Shown here: positions 44,998 to 55,870 of the stretch, one piece after another
Layout: every line of letters begins with the position of its first letter
Position numbering within the stretch: the first letter of the stretch is position 1
NCBI GenBank assembly: GCA_947311845.1
Contig: CAMZMU010000081.1
Span: 5,634,616-5,698,615, forward strand
Reading direction: 5' to 3'
Source: Poa pratensis
Taxonomy: Eukaryota > Streptophyta > Magnoliopsida > Poales > Poaceae
DNA length: 64,000 nt
Translations under genes and position numbers: made by a program
Notes under the pieces: generated by a model
The model's database searches: none
What the model was told of the DNA's origin: nothing
The model's input: the letters and a program-made list of their open reading frames with translations, nothing else

Positions 44998-46960
44998 GGC
45001 GACGAGTGGTCATGGTGTGCTGCGCCAGAGCAGCAGAGGCGCCAGCAGAAGCATCAGGCGCTGGAGGCGTCGCAGGCCGGAACGGCGCACCACCAGGTGA
45101 CGCGGACCCGTTAGAAGAGGGCCCAGCAGCAGGCGACGCGTGCCCATCAGAGGGGGGCGTGGCGACGGGTGACGAGCTGGCGGAGGCCGGCCCATCGGGG
45201 GACCGTGGTGGTGAGGAGGGCGGGCGCGCGGCAGACGGCCCATCATGGCCGGGCGCTGGCTCGGCAGATGGCCCAGCATGGCGGAGCGCGGGCTTATGGC
45301 CTGACACGGGCGACGATGCATGCACACCATGCACGTCGATCGCTCCTGGAGACGTGTGTACGTCGATCACAGCCGGCTGTTCCTGCACATGAACACGAGA
45401 AGACATACCAGGCGGGTCAATCGGTAACAAGGTGATGTCATAATTACGTGTATCGGTATTCTGAATAGCTGGTTCATGCAAAGGAAACGAGGCAGGCTGG
45501 AGTTTGGACAAATCAATGGTGACACCGGAAGTGGCAAAAGGGAAAACCTTCTCGTCGAAGATAACATCACGAGAGATGTAAATACGACCAGTACTACGGT
45601 CAAGACATTTGTACCCTTTATGCATAGCGCTATACCCGAGGAAGATGCACATCTTGGATCGAAACTCTATTTTCCTAGAGTTGTACTTACGCAGGCTCGG
45701 CCAACACGCACAACCAAAGGTGCGGAGAAAAGAATAGTCGGGTGATATGTTTAGGAGGCGAAAAATGGGTGTGGCATTGTTGAGAACTGGGGAGGGCATG
45801 CGATTGATGAGATAGCAAGCGGTGAGGAAGGCTTCATCCCAAAAACGAAGAGGAAGGGATGAATGAGCTAAGAGAGCGAGCCCTGTTTCGACTAGATGTC
45901 TATGCTTGTGTTCGGCTATGCCATTTTGTTGGGAGGTATGGGGGCAGGAAACACGATGAGAAATGCCCGTGTGCTGGAAATAAGCATGGAGGCGATGATA
46001 CTCACCACCCCAGTCGGATTGCACGGTGCGGATTTGGGTATTGAGAAGACGCTCAACATGTTTCTGAAAGGTATAAAAATTTCCCTCAACATCAGATTTG
46101 TGCTTGATCAAATATATCCAACAGTGGCGACTGTAATCATCAATGAAACTAACATAGTACTTTAAACCCCCAGAGGAAGGTAATGCGGGACCCCAAACAT
46201 CAGTATGAATAAGCTCAAGAGGTGTATGTGAAACACGAGAAGAATAATTATAAGGTAACTGATGAATCTTAGCCCGCTGACAGGCATCACACACCGATGA
46301 CTCAAAGTTTGAACCACAACTCAAATTATTGGATTTAACAATGGTTTGAACTACATTATTCGAGGGATGACCGAGACGCTGATGCCGCTGACTCGACGAA
46401 AGCTTGACGCCGGAAGAAGCGTGCCGCTCATGAGAGGGAGCACGACCAAACGGGAGCGGGTAGAGACCTCCACGACTCCTACCGTGAATGAGGATGTTCT
46501 TCGTTGCCTTGTCCTTAACAAAGAAAAAATGGTTATGAAATTCGACGAAGACATTATTATCGGAAACAAGGCGATAAACAGACAACAAGTTCTGCTTAAT
46601 ATCAGGTACATGAAGAATATTTTTCAGAACAAGAGATTGCGAGGGACCAGCTAAACAAGAATGACCAATATGCGCAATGGAAAAACCTTTACCGTTTGCG
46701 ACGTGGACTTGATCCCTGCCATGGTAGTGCTCCTGCATGCTCAGACGATCCATGTCGCTGGTGCGATGATCGGTGGCGCCGGTGTCGAGAACCCACGGAT
46801 GATCGTCGTGGTGCATGGTGGCAGAGTTTCCGGACCGCCGTTCGTCCGGTTGGTGGCCGTGAGTGTACTTGCGGCATGCGAGGGCGTCATGCCCCCAATG
46901 GCCGCAGAGCTGGCAGCGAGGGCAGAAACGACGGCCACCACCTCCACATCTGCCATTGCC
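44852..46960 (-). pseudogene. Copia zinc knuckle, protease and integrase frame
   Basis: A long minus-strand frame contains the gag zinc knuckle CQLCGHWGHDALAC (about 46890). Then come protease HPWVLDTGATDHRTSD (catalytic DTGA), integrase zinc finger HQRLGHPSNNVV...CDACQRAK, and the core with HTDVWGPALP, FIDDYSR and QNGIAEHKHRH (D,D,E residues). Next is the conserved GCACWPSLRKYNSRKIEFRS...FLGYS segment and a proline/serine-rich linker to about 45000. This part is uninterrupted for over 650 codons. It is called pseudogene because the flanking gag and RT are broken. Confidence 0.85.
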
Positions 46961-47189
46961 ACCGCCTCCGTGGCCGTAGCCACTGCCACCCCCTCCATTA
47001 CCGTAGCCTCCGCCGCCATTGCGGTTGCCTTGGTAGCCTTGCTGCCCACCACCGGAGTGAGGGCCGTCACCGCCGCCGTACTGGCCTCCATTGGGCCTGC
47101 CACCGTTGCGGCCGGTGTTGGGGGTGTTTTCGAAGGAACGACCGCCTCCGCGGCTGACATCACCTTGCCGGGCAGCGGAGTTCGCCGAT

Positions 47190-47881
47190 GAAGATTAGTT
47201 GCCGGTCTCGTTGTTCTGCTCGTGCATGGACTCACAAGATAGAAGCATAGCATAAAAATCAGGCAGGGAGAGAGATTGACCGGCGGCGCTGAGGATGGCG
47301 AGCGAGGACTGCAGCGACTCGAACTGCGAGCCGAGCCCGACGACGATGTAGTCGATCAGCTCGTCATCAGAGATGGGTTGCCGACCATGGCCATGACGTC
47401 GGCGAAGCTCTTCATCTTGTTGAAGTACTCGGCGGCGGAGAGATCCCGCTTCTTCACCGTAGCAAGTTGGCGCCGGATTTGGCGCACGCCGGCCCGATTC
47501 TGGGCGGCGAACATGGAGGTGAGACACTCCCATACGGCGGCAGAGGTGTGCCGGCCCACCATCTGACCGAGCATCTCCGGAGTCATGTTGCCGAGGAGGA
47601 TGCTAAGGACCCGCTGGTCCGTGTACCACCACATCGCGTACTGCGGATTGGGCTGGGTGACAGCCGCGGCGCCTTCGCCGGTGGTGATGGTCTTCGGCGG
47701 GGCAGCGTAGCTCCCGTCGAGAAAGCCGAACCAGCCTTGGTCGGCGATGTTGGGGACGATCTGTGTCTGCCGTGATGGTGTTGGAGTACCCCGGGGGAAG
47801 GGTGGTGGGGATGGTGGTGCTCACGCCGGCAGGCATGAAGGCGAGGGCGGAAGGTTGGACGGCGCCGGCGGAGTGGGAGAG
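47190..47881 (-). pseudogene. Copia gag (UBN2-type), truncated and frameshifted
   Basis: Minus-strand pieces RVLSILLGNMTPEMLGQMVG, AVWECLTSMFAAQNRAGVRQ, DLSAAEYFNKMKSFADVMAM and, in another frame, DDELIDYIVVGLGSQFESLQ match the gag polyprotein of plant Copia elements. The N-terminus is destroyed where the Athila-like LTR starts at 47882. Confidence 0.8.
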
Positions 47882-48561
47882 TGATACGTCCAAAACGTAT
47901 CTACTTTTCCGAACACTTTTGCTATTGTTTTTCCTCTAATTTGTGTGATTTGAATGCAACTAACACGGACTAACGCTGTTTTCAGCAGAATTGCCTTGGT
48001 GTCTCGTTTTTGTGCAGAAAGTCGAAGTTTCAGGAAAATTCCAGAAAAATTCCAGAAATTCTATTTTTCCAGAAGACCCACGGAGCCAGAAGACGAAGCG
48101 AAGAGGGTCCACAGGGGCACCACACGCACCTAGGGCGCGGTTGGCCCTTGGCCGCGCCCAGGGGTGGTGTGGCCACCCTGTGTGGCCCCCGACGCTCCCC
48201 TTTGGACTATTTAAAGCCTCTGACCTAAAAACTTCGGGGAGATCGACGCATTTTTCAGAAACCTTCCAGAGCTCCGCCGCCATCGAAAACCCTATGCCTA
48301 CAGTATTTTAATCCTGTTGTCTACTGCAATTATTACTGCTGTCTTTATTTTACTGCTGCTATTATTTCACTACTGCTACTGTCATAAAACTGTTGCTACT
48401 GATAAACTGTGTCGAGCAAGTCTACTTTCAGATGCAGCTGAACTGACAAATCATCTGTCAAGGCTTATAAATATTCTTTGGCTCCTCTTGTGTCGAATCA
48501 ATAAATTTGGGTTTTACTTCCCTCGAAGACTGTTGCGATCCCCTATACTTGTGGGTCATCA
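47882..48561 (+). repeat. 5' LTR of Athila-like element 1
   Basis: The LTR starts TGATACGTCC and ends ...CTTGTGGGTCATCA before the primer site. The first about 415 bp are nearly identical to 55255-55670. After AAACCCTAT it departs from the 3' LTR, which continues TTCGGGGATCAGAAACTCCG, so this copy seems to have lost an internal block. TATA-like CTATTTAAAGCCTCTGACC lies at 48207, and a GC-rich palindromic region GGGCGCGGTTGGCCCTTGGCCGCGCCC precedes it. Confidence 0.75.
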
Positions 48562-48572
48562 AGACTATTTTC

Positions 48573-48590
48573 TGGCGCCGTTGCCGGGGA
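48573..48590 (+). other. primer binding site, tRNA-Asp
   Basis: TGGCGCCGTTGCCGGGGA is complementary over 18 nt to the 3' end of plant tRNA-Asp including CCA. It lies 11 nt after the LTR, an offset known in Athila-type elements. It primes minus-strand cDNA synthesis. Confidence 0.85.
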
Positions 48591-48649
48591 GCATAGCTCT
48601 ATTTATAAGCTCACCAGGGAGTCATACTGTTCGCTGCAATTCATTCACC

Positions 48650-51321
48650 ATGGGTAAACCTCGTGATGATAAGGTTAGCATATTGCCATCCACTACAAGG
48701 AGAGGTACAACTATGAACACTTCTGCTGCTCTTGATTCACCGTCTGTTATAAGTCAACTTGTCACACCACCACATGCACATGCTTCACGTGCTGCTACTT
48801 CTGCTGAATCTGAGAATGTTTCTGATGAATTTGATGATGCTTCTACTGTGCTTGATGAAAGAGGTTCACTAGATCCTTTTCTAGATGCTACAATTGCTAA
48901 ATCTAAACAACTTGAAAATACTGAAATACCTAATAAAACTCCTGTTACACTGCTTATTCACCTGAAACGAGAGAAACTACTAGTGATGATCTTGAGGAAA
49001 CTTATGTTGAACTTGATAATGACTTTATTGATGAATGCATGAATTGTGATACCTCTAAAGATGTTAATGCTATTAAAAATCTTCTTCAAAGACGTGCTGT
49101 CAACTATAAACTTTCTCCTGATGCTAAATTCGCTACATCACCCATAAATATAAAAGATAAAGATTATTATTTCGCTGTGGACTTGTCTTTTATAACTATT
49201 GATGAGAAAGAACCTTTTCGAGGAACTGAAAATGAAAGTGTTGTAGAACATATGAACACTCTCTCTACTCTGAGTAGTTTGTTTTCTGATGATATTAAGA
49301 AACGCAGTTACTTTGTTACTAAAATTTTCCCTTTCTCATTGAAAGATGAAGCTAAAACTTGGTTTAATGATTTATCTCCTAGATCTATTGAGAGCCCGAT
49401 GGGTTTAGTCAATGCTTTCTTTCAGAAATATTTTCCTGCTAGTGCTCAACATGCTGCTTTACAGAAAATCTTTAACTTTAAGCAAAATGAGGGAGAGAAA
49501 ATGCCTGAATCTTGGGCAAGGTTTTGTTCTTTACTTAGAGCTCGGCCTGGACATCAACTAGCTAAAAATGAACTTCTTGATATATTTTATAATGGACTAA
49601 CTGTTGAATCTAGGACATACCTGGATAGTTGTGCTGGTTGTGTTTTCAGGAAAAGAACTCCAGATGAAGCCGAGGAATTATTGGCTAAGATAAGCCAAAA
49701 TCATGATGATTGGACCCTGCCTGAACCGACTCCGGTACCTACGCCGAGGAAAAGAGGAGTAATTGAATTGAATGATGAAGAAATGAGAGAAGCCAAGAAA
49801 TCTCTTAAGGAGAAAGGTATTAAATCTGAAGATGTGAAAAATCTTCCACCTATAGAAGAATTGTGTAAGCCAATTCCTCACTCATCTACAGTTGAGGTAC
49901 ACTCTCTCCAACGCTTTGATGATAGAGATATCCCTTATTCTAAACCTCCTGATCAATGCTTAGATGAGTTTGATAATTTCATTGTTAAGCAAAACAATTT
50001 CAATAGGAGAATAGAAAATAGCTTCATAAAGAATTCTCATGTCATTAATCATTTGCATGATGTTTTGGAAAGAACTTCTAATGATGTTAAAATACTCATT
50101 AAACATTTTCGTATGGTTCAAACTCAAATTGAGCAATTGACTAAAGTGCAAAAAGATTTGCTAGATAATGCTTCTAGAGAAAATGATAAACATGCTTTTG
50201 GTATAGCAACTAGAGGTGGTGCTTCCACTCAGGATCCTTTGTATCCTGAGGGACATCCTAAAAGAATTGAGCAAGATTCTCAACTAGTTAATGAAACTAC
50301 TACTCCTTCTAAGAAAAAGAAGAAGAAGAAACATAAACATGTTGAGGAATCTCCTGAACCTATTAAAGACAATGAGCATGTTAATAATCCAAATAGTATA
50401 TCTATCTCTGATGCTGAAACTGAGAGTGGTAATGAACATGCTAATGATAAAGATAAGAATGATGCTTCTGATAAAGAGGAAAGTGAAGAGGAACCTGAAA
50501 AGCATTCTAAAAACAAAAAGTACACTAAAGAAGATTTTCTTGCTAAGAAACATGGTAATGAAAGAGAACCTTGGGTGCAAAAACAAATGCCTTTTCCTAC
50601 TAAGAAACTCAAATCTAAGGAAGAAGAACATTATAACAAATTTTGTGAATGGATGAAACCTTTGTTTTTGCAAATTCCTTTGACTGATGCTATTAAGTTA
50701 CCTCCCTATTCAAAGTACATGAAAGATATTGTCTCTAACAAGAGAAAGATTCCTAATGAAGAGATTTCTACCATGCTTGCTAATTATTCTTTCAATGGTA
50801 AGGTTCCAAAGAAGCTTGGAGATCCAGGTATACCAACTATTCCTTGCTCAATCAAAAATAACTATGTTAGAACTGCCTTATGTGATTTAGGTGCAGGGGT
50901 GAGTGTTATGCCTTTTTCTCTTTACAAGAGACTTTACTTGGAAAAATTGATACCAACTGATATATCTTTGCAAATGGCTGATAAATCTACTGCTGTTCCT
51001 GTTGGTATATGTGAAGATGTTCCTGTTCAAGTGGCTAATAATTGCTTGATATTAACTGATTTTGTTGTGCTTGAAATGCCTGAAGATGATAATATGTCTA
51101 TTATTCTTGGAAGACCTTTTCTTAACACTGCAGGGGCTGTTATTGATTGCAACAAAGGAAAAGTAACTTTCCATGTTAATGACAAAGAGCACATTGTTTA
51201 TTTTCCCAAGAAGCTGGACAAGATATTTGGAGTTAATACAATTACCAATATTAAAAGTATCAAAGTGGGAAGTATTGATTGCCCTATATATGAACCTCAT
51301 GAAGAACTTCATATCTTATGA
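48650..51321 (+). CDS. gag-protease polyprotein of Athila-like element 1 (one frameshift)
   Basis: The ATG at 48650 opens MGKPRDDKVSILPSTTRRGT. Near 48955 the frame shifts, and the long frame 49039-51321 continues with 760 codons. Capsid motifs are FRGTENESVVEHMNTLSTLS, FPFSLKDEAKTWFNDLSP, FFQKYFPASAQHAALQKIFN and ESWARFCSLLRARPGHQLAK, typical of Gypsy retrotransposon gag. A Lys/Glu-rich coiled region (EKHSKNKKYTKEDFLAKKHG) follows. The C-terminus has a retropepsin-like fold, TALCDLGAGVSVMPFSLYKR (catalytic D of DLGA) and IILGRPFLNTAGAVIDCNKG. The frame ends after protease: no RT, RNase H or integrase. It would make virus-like particles but needs polymerase in trans. The shift near 48955 may be a mutation. 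Confidence 0.82.
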
Positions 51322-52143
51322 TTGGATCTATAGCTATACCATTTAAGGTAACATAATTGTTCAATGTGGTTTAATTCTTTTATGTCATATAAAATGTATT
51401 TGGTGGCAAGACTTGATCAACCTTGTTAACAAATATGTTTTACATGCATAAAATTGCTAAACAACATTTTTCTTTCTCACCTTTGTTTTTACCTACTGTT
51501 TTGCTACTGTAATTTGCAAAGTTAAGTAATGCTTGGTCTTTACATAAATTCATTTTGTCTAGTTTTCATTGTTTAAAGCACCCAGAAAATGTCAGAAATA
51601 AAAGTTTTCAAAAAATTCTGAAAAATTCTACAAGTCCTAGTTTTTAAAATGGAACGTGGGAGTACCAGAGGATGACCAGGGGGACCCACCAGGCCACCAC
51701 ACGCCCCACGGCGCGGTGGAGGGCAGGCCGCGCCCTGCCCTGGTGTGGGGTCCACCTGGCCCTCCACTCACTCATCTCTCTCCCACTCCTTCCTCTCTCC
51801 CGACCAAACACACCACCATTGCTCAAACTCGTGTTCTTGCTGCTCTTGCTCGAGATTTTTCGATCTACTTGCTCAGCCCATCTTTGCTGCTGAAATTTGG
51901 ATCAATTGCTCTCCGGTATGTGACTCCTCCGATTATCCAAATAGAATTTTGTTTAGTTGCTTATATCTTTGGCATTTTGGTACTGTAGGTGACATGTTAT
52001 TAGAGCTTGCATGCTTGTTCTTGTTTAGATTAACTAGTTTTGATGCATGTTTAGTCCTCTAGCAAGTCTCCCTAGTGTTTCCCTTGAATTAATCACTCTA
52101 AAATCATTTTTATGAGGTTTGTTTAAAATTTCAGAAAAGGAAG
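51322..52143 (+). other. internal leader with LTR-like GC block and intron signals
   Basis: Between the two ORFs. 51650-51770 resembles the element's own LTR (shared ACCACACGC, GGCGCGG, GGCCGCGCC, GGTGTGG in the same order). A CT-rich tract then leads to a donor CTCCG|GTATGT (51915/51916), and an acceptor AAAATTTCAG ends at 52134, ten bases before the next ATG. It looks like a second promoter/leader for the downstream ORF. Confidence 0.5.
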
Positions 52144-53255
52144 ATGGATGGAAACCAACTTAATTATGAAGAATTGGAAGTATCAGAGGTCATGGGAGTC
52201 AACCGTGAAGACTCTGTGTTTCCCTCTATTTATCCATGCCATGAGTTTATGAATGCTGCAGGATCTTGCAAGATTTCAACACTCTAATCTCTAATGCAGG
52301 ATTGGAATACTTTGTTGCTGATGAACCACATCAATATGTAAAGCTGACTATGTCGGTGGTTCAAAGTTTTAGATTTAGTTGGAATTTGCCTACTCCCATG
52401 GTTCATTATAATATCTACAATAAAGCTGTAGATTTGTCTCTTCATGATTTTTGTGCAGCTATTAAGGTACCACATTGGGGATCTCATGAGAGGATTAGAG
52501 GTCAACCAAAGTATTTACAAGACCTCTACTCAGAGATTTGCCAAGGGAGAGGTTTTACAGCCGAGGATGGTAAAATTCGAAACATCCAACTCCCATCTAT
52601 TCGATATTTTGCCTACTACATTAGCAAATGTGTTCTAGCTAGGAAGAATGCAAGTAAATTATCTGTTTATGATTTGGCATTTCTTTCTGCTGCCTTAAGA
52701 TGTGATAGAACTTATAACTTGGGAGCTATGATTGCATTTCGTCTCTCCACTAACCGTGAAAAAGGAGGGGTTTGTGGTGGTCTCATTGCTTCTCGTTTAT
52801 TAGCCATGCATGGTGTAGGACCACATCATTTTGATATTCAGCTTCCCATTGAAAGACTTGATCTTAACTCTATGATTAGCCACCAATTTGTTTCCCGCTG
52901 GTCCACCATTGATAATCTATCCTATGAATTGGTTTTTGTTAAGAAGACCAGGTGGAGAACTAAAATCTATGAACGCATAGTCTGTTTGCCTGCGCCTCTT
53001 TTGTTTAACCTTGATGTCAGGCAAGGATGGTCATTCTCGGAGGGAGACCTTGATGCATATATGGAGGAGCATGGCCTTCATGCGGATAGTGAGGGAAGAG
53101 GTCCTGAGGAGGACTTCATTCAGCCCTTCGACACTACGAGCTCTTCATACCAGTATCCTGATTATGGAGCTTCAGGCCCTTCTTCTTCACAGGATCCTGA
53201 TTATGATCACGCTAGGTATGATCCGCCTGGATGGAGTTCTGGGCCATGTGGATGA
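52144..53255 (+). CDS. second ORF of Athila-like element (ATHILA ORF1-like), frameshifted near start
   Basis: The ATG at 52144 opens MDGNQLNYEELEVSEVMGVN, which stops at about 52287. The main frame runs 52266-53255 (330 codons) with DFNTLISNAGLEYFVADEPH, LHDFCAAIKVPHWGSHERIR, IRYFAYYISKCVLARKNASK, LRCDRTYNLGAMIAFRLSTN and LYDLAF-like motifs. Such frames are known downstream of gag-pol in plant Athila/Sabrina-type elements and in the ATHILA ORF-1 family. Their role is unknown, possibly replacing env. The C-terminal 60 residues are Asp/Ser/Tyr/Pro-rich. A one-base shift near 52262 splits the first 40 residues from the rest. No signal peptide or transmembrane helix is seen, so an envelope function is not supported. 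Confidence 0.6.
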
Positions 53256-55240
53256 TTGGTCTCCCACTTAGGCCAAAAGCCTAAGCTTGGGGGGAGGTAT
53301 GCCGACAAGTTCACTCATTTTATCATATTCATATCATGTCGGTACTTTGTATATCCATGTTTTAGTTTGTTTCTTTTCTTTTTGGCTTTTGTTTCTTGTA
53401 TCCATTTCATTTTCGCAAAACACCAAAAGACCAAAAATATTTCCCTTATTTCTCTTGCTTTTGAATTTGTAGTGCTAGTTTACTTTATTTTTCATTTCGG
53501 TTTGTTATTCAAAAATCCAAAAAGATTTTGCTTTGTTTGCTTGTTTCTTTCTATGCTTGCTTTAATTCGAAAACCCAAAAATATTTGTTGTTCTTCTGCT
53601 GTTTTGTATAGTTGTTTCAGGAATTCAAAATTTTCGTGGTTCCACTTGGGCTTGGTTATCATTTCATATCATTCAAGCCACACAAGTGAAAAGCAATAAT
53701 GACGATCTACGACAATTCGGATGTGGTAAAAGGCTGGTATGAACTCTATTTGTTTTTCATTTTTGTAAATATACCTACTCATGTGAACATGCTTAGCTAT
53801 CATGGTAGTGGTTATGTTATTTAATGATTGCTTAGTAGTTCATGTCTTCTTATGGTCAGTACCAAATTGCTAATAGTGAATAACATGTCATATAGATAAT
53901 TACATGCATTGTTCTATTCGTAAAACGGTATGGCAGGATGGTATCCTCCTCTGAATAATTCACTTGATTCGACTTGGCACATACTCACACATGTTATGAC
54001 TGAAAAATAAAAGTCAATTAAGCCTTGATGATCTATTTTGCCTCAGAGTTTTAGTATCATCTTTATGCCTCCGTTAATTTTATTTTGTCGCAAGCATGAT
54101 TATGACCGTTATCGCTCTCGTGGTTGTCGCTTCCCAGTCTATTGCTAGCCTTCACTTGTACTGAGCGGGAATGCTGCTCGTGCATCCAAATCCTTTAAAC
54201 CAAGTTATTCCAAAGAGTCCACCAAAAATTCCTATGCATGGTATTTCAGGCCATTCCAAGTAAATTTGCATGTGCTACCTTTAAAACTTTCAAAATATTT
54301 CCCTTTTTGTGTCAATGTTTACTAGCTCATGAGGAATTAGTGTGGTTATTCTTTATTCTATTTGTCAAATGGACTTTTACACCTGGACTAGCGGCATATA
54401 CATCCGCTTATCCTCTAATTTTGCAAAAAGAGCTGGCAACGGGGTGCCCAGTCCCAATTAATTACAACTTTAACCGCTTAATTCTCTTCACACTTTTGCC
54501 CTGATTCATCAGTAAGCAATGACAAACAGTGAAATACCTGCATGTGTGTAAACCAAAGAGAAAGAGGGATGATCTGCCTTGCTGGTAGAAATAACGTCCT
54601 TCATGGGAGCCGCTCTTAAAAGTCGTTTGACAGGTAGAATACTGTTCTCACCCGCTACCATTCGTTGACAATTAACAAACACCTCTCAAAACATTTTTTA
54701 CCTCTGTTTTTAAAATAAAAAGCTCTAGCACGTGTTAATCCCTGCTTCCCTCTGCGAAGGGCCAATCTTTTATTTTTATGTTGAGTCACCATCCTTTCTT
54801 TGAGCACTTCTTCGAGAGCATAACTGTCGTTCTTAGTGTAATGTGCTTGTCCCAGAATACGATTAATTGAGGCATAGCTATGATACTCTTATCTTTGATA
54901 TCTTTATATCTAGTCTTCACTTGAACTTCAGAGGTGCCTTGGCATTTATGTTTTGCCCTTCAAATAAAGGCAAGCGAGATACCACTTTGTCATATCTTTT
55001 TACGAACATTGCAATTCTTGTGGATAGATGTATGCTATGTTATTCATTCTTAGTACTTTGGTATCTTTTCATGATTTGCATAACTACTAGGTGTCATTAT
55101 TTGCATGGTTCCTATTATGAATTGCCTAAGTAATTGATCATATAGTGGTATGTATACATCTATGAAGCAAATGTGTTCGTAAAAGTTTCTTTTATCGCAC
55201 TCAGTTGTTAACTGAATTGCTTGAGGACAAGCAATAAGCT
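53256..55240 (+). other. long 3' non-coding region of element 1
   Basis: Nearly 2 kb without coding sequence. It starts with a polypurine-like CTAAGCTTGGGGGGAGG (53281-53297) right after the stop codon. Blocks at 54420-54490 and 54560-54790 are conserved, in inverted orientation, in element 2 (58380-58460 and 57985-58200), for example ACGTCCTTCATGGGAGCCGC and AATCCCTGCTTCCCTCTGCG. Confidence 0.7.
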
Positions 55241-55254
55241 AAGCTTGGGGGAGT
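55241..55254 (+). other. polypurine tract of element 1
   Basis: AAGCTTGGGGGAG followed by T lies directly before the TGATACGTCC start of the 3' LTR. It primes plus-strand DNA synthesis in LTR retrotransposons. Confidence 0.8.
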
Positions 55255-55870
55255 TGATACGTCCAAAACGTATCTACTTTTCCGAACACTTTTGCTATTT
55301 TTTTCCTCTAATTTGTGTGATTTGAATGCAACTAACACGGACTAACGCTGTTTTCAGCAGAATTGACTTGGTGTCTCGTTTTGTGCAGAAAGTCAAAGTT
55401 TCAGGAAAATTCCAGAAAAATTCCAGAAATTCTATTTTTCCAGAAGACCCACGGAGCCAGAAGACGAAGTGAAGAGGGTGCACAGGGGCACCACACGCAC
55501 CTAGGGCGCGGTTGGCCCTTGGCCGCGCCCAGGGGTGGTGTGGCCACCCTGTGTGGCCCCCGACGCTCCCCTTTGGACTATTTAAAGCCTCTGACCTAAA
55601 AATTTCGGGGGATCGACGCTTTTTCCAGAAACCTTCCAGAGCTCCGCCGCCATCGAAAACCCTATTTCGGGGATCAGAAACTCCGTTCTGGCACCCTGCC
55701 GGGACAGGGAATTGGAGGAGATCATCGCCATCATCATCACCGCCACCTCTCCATCGACCATCCATGACTCCCCCATCCATGTGTGAGTAATTCCCCGCTA
55801 TAGGCTGAGGGGATGGTAGGGATTGGATGAGATCATTCATGTAATAGTTGTGAGATTTGTTAGGGCATGG
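55255..55870 (+). repeat. 3' LTR of element 1, interrupted by element 2
   Basis: Identical start to the 5' LTR with few substitutions up to AAACCCTAT (about 55663). It then continues with TTCGGGGATCAGAAACTCCG...CCATCCATGTGTGAGTAATT, sequence that the 5' LTR lacks. At 55871 element 2 begins, so the remainder lies beyond the window. The 5-bp CATGG precedes the junction. Confidence 0.78.

Larger units (their letters stand above)
43219..47881 (-). mobile_element. defective Ty1/Copia retrotransposon, cut in gag
   Basis: On the minus strand the domains run in Copia order (gag, zinc knuckle, protease, integrase, reverse transcriptase, RNase H) from 47881 to 43385. A polypurine tract GAGGGGGAGTAT (about 43373-43384) and a short 3' LTR (about 43219-43371) follow. 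The gag start and 5' LTR are missing because the Athila-like element begins at 47882. Several frame changes in gag and RT show that it is inactive. Confidence 0.88.

Noticed and set aside
44847..45392. 181-codon plus-strand ORF
   Set aside because: It is antisense to the Ser/Pro-rich linker of the Copia integrase frame.
46661..47191. 176-codon plus-strand Ala/Val/Thr-rich ORF
   Set aside because: It is antisense to the Gly-rich zinc-knuckle region of the Copia gag.
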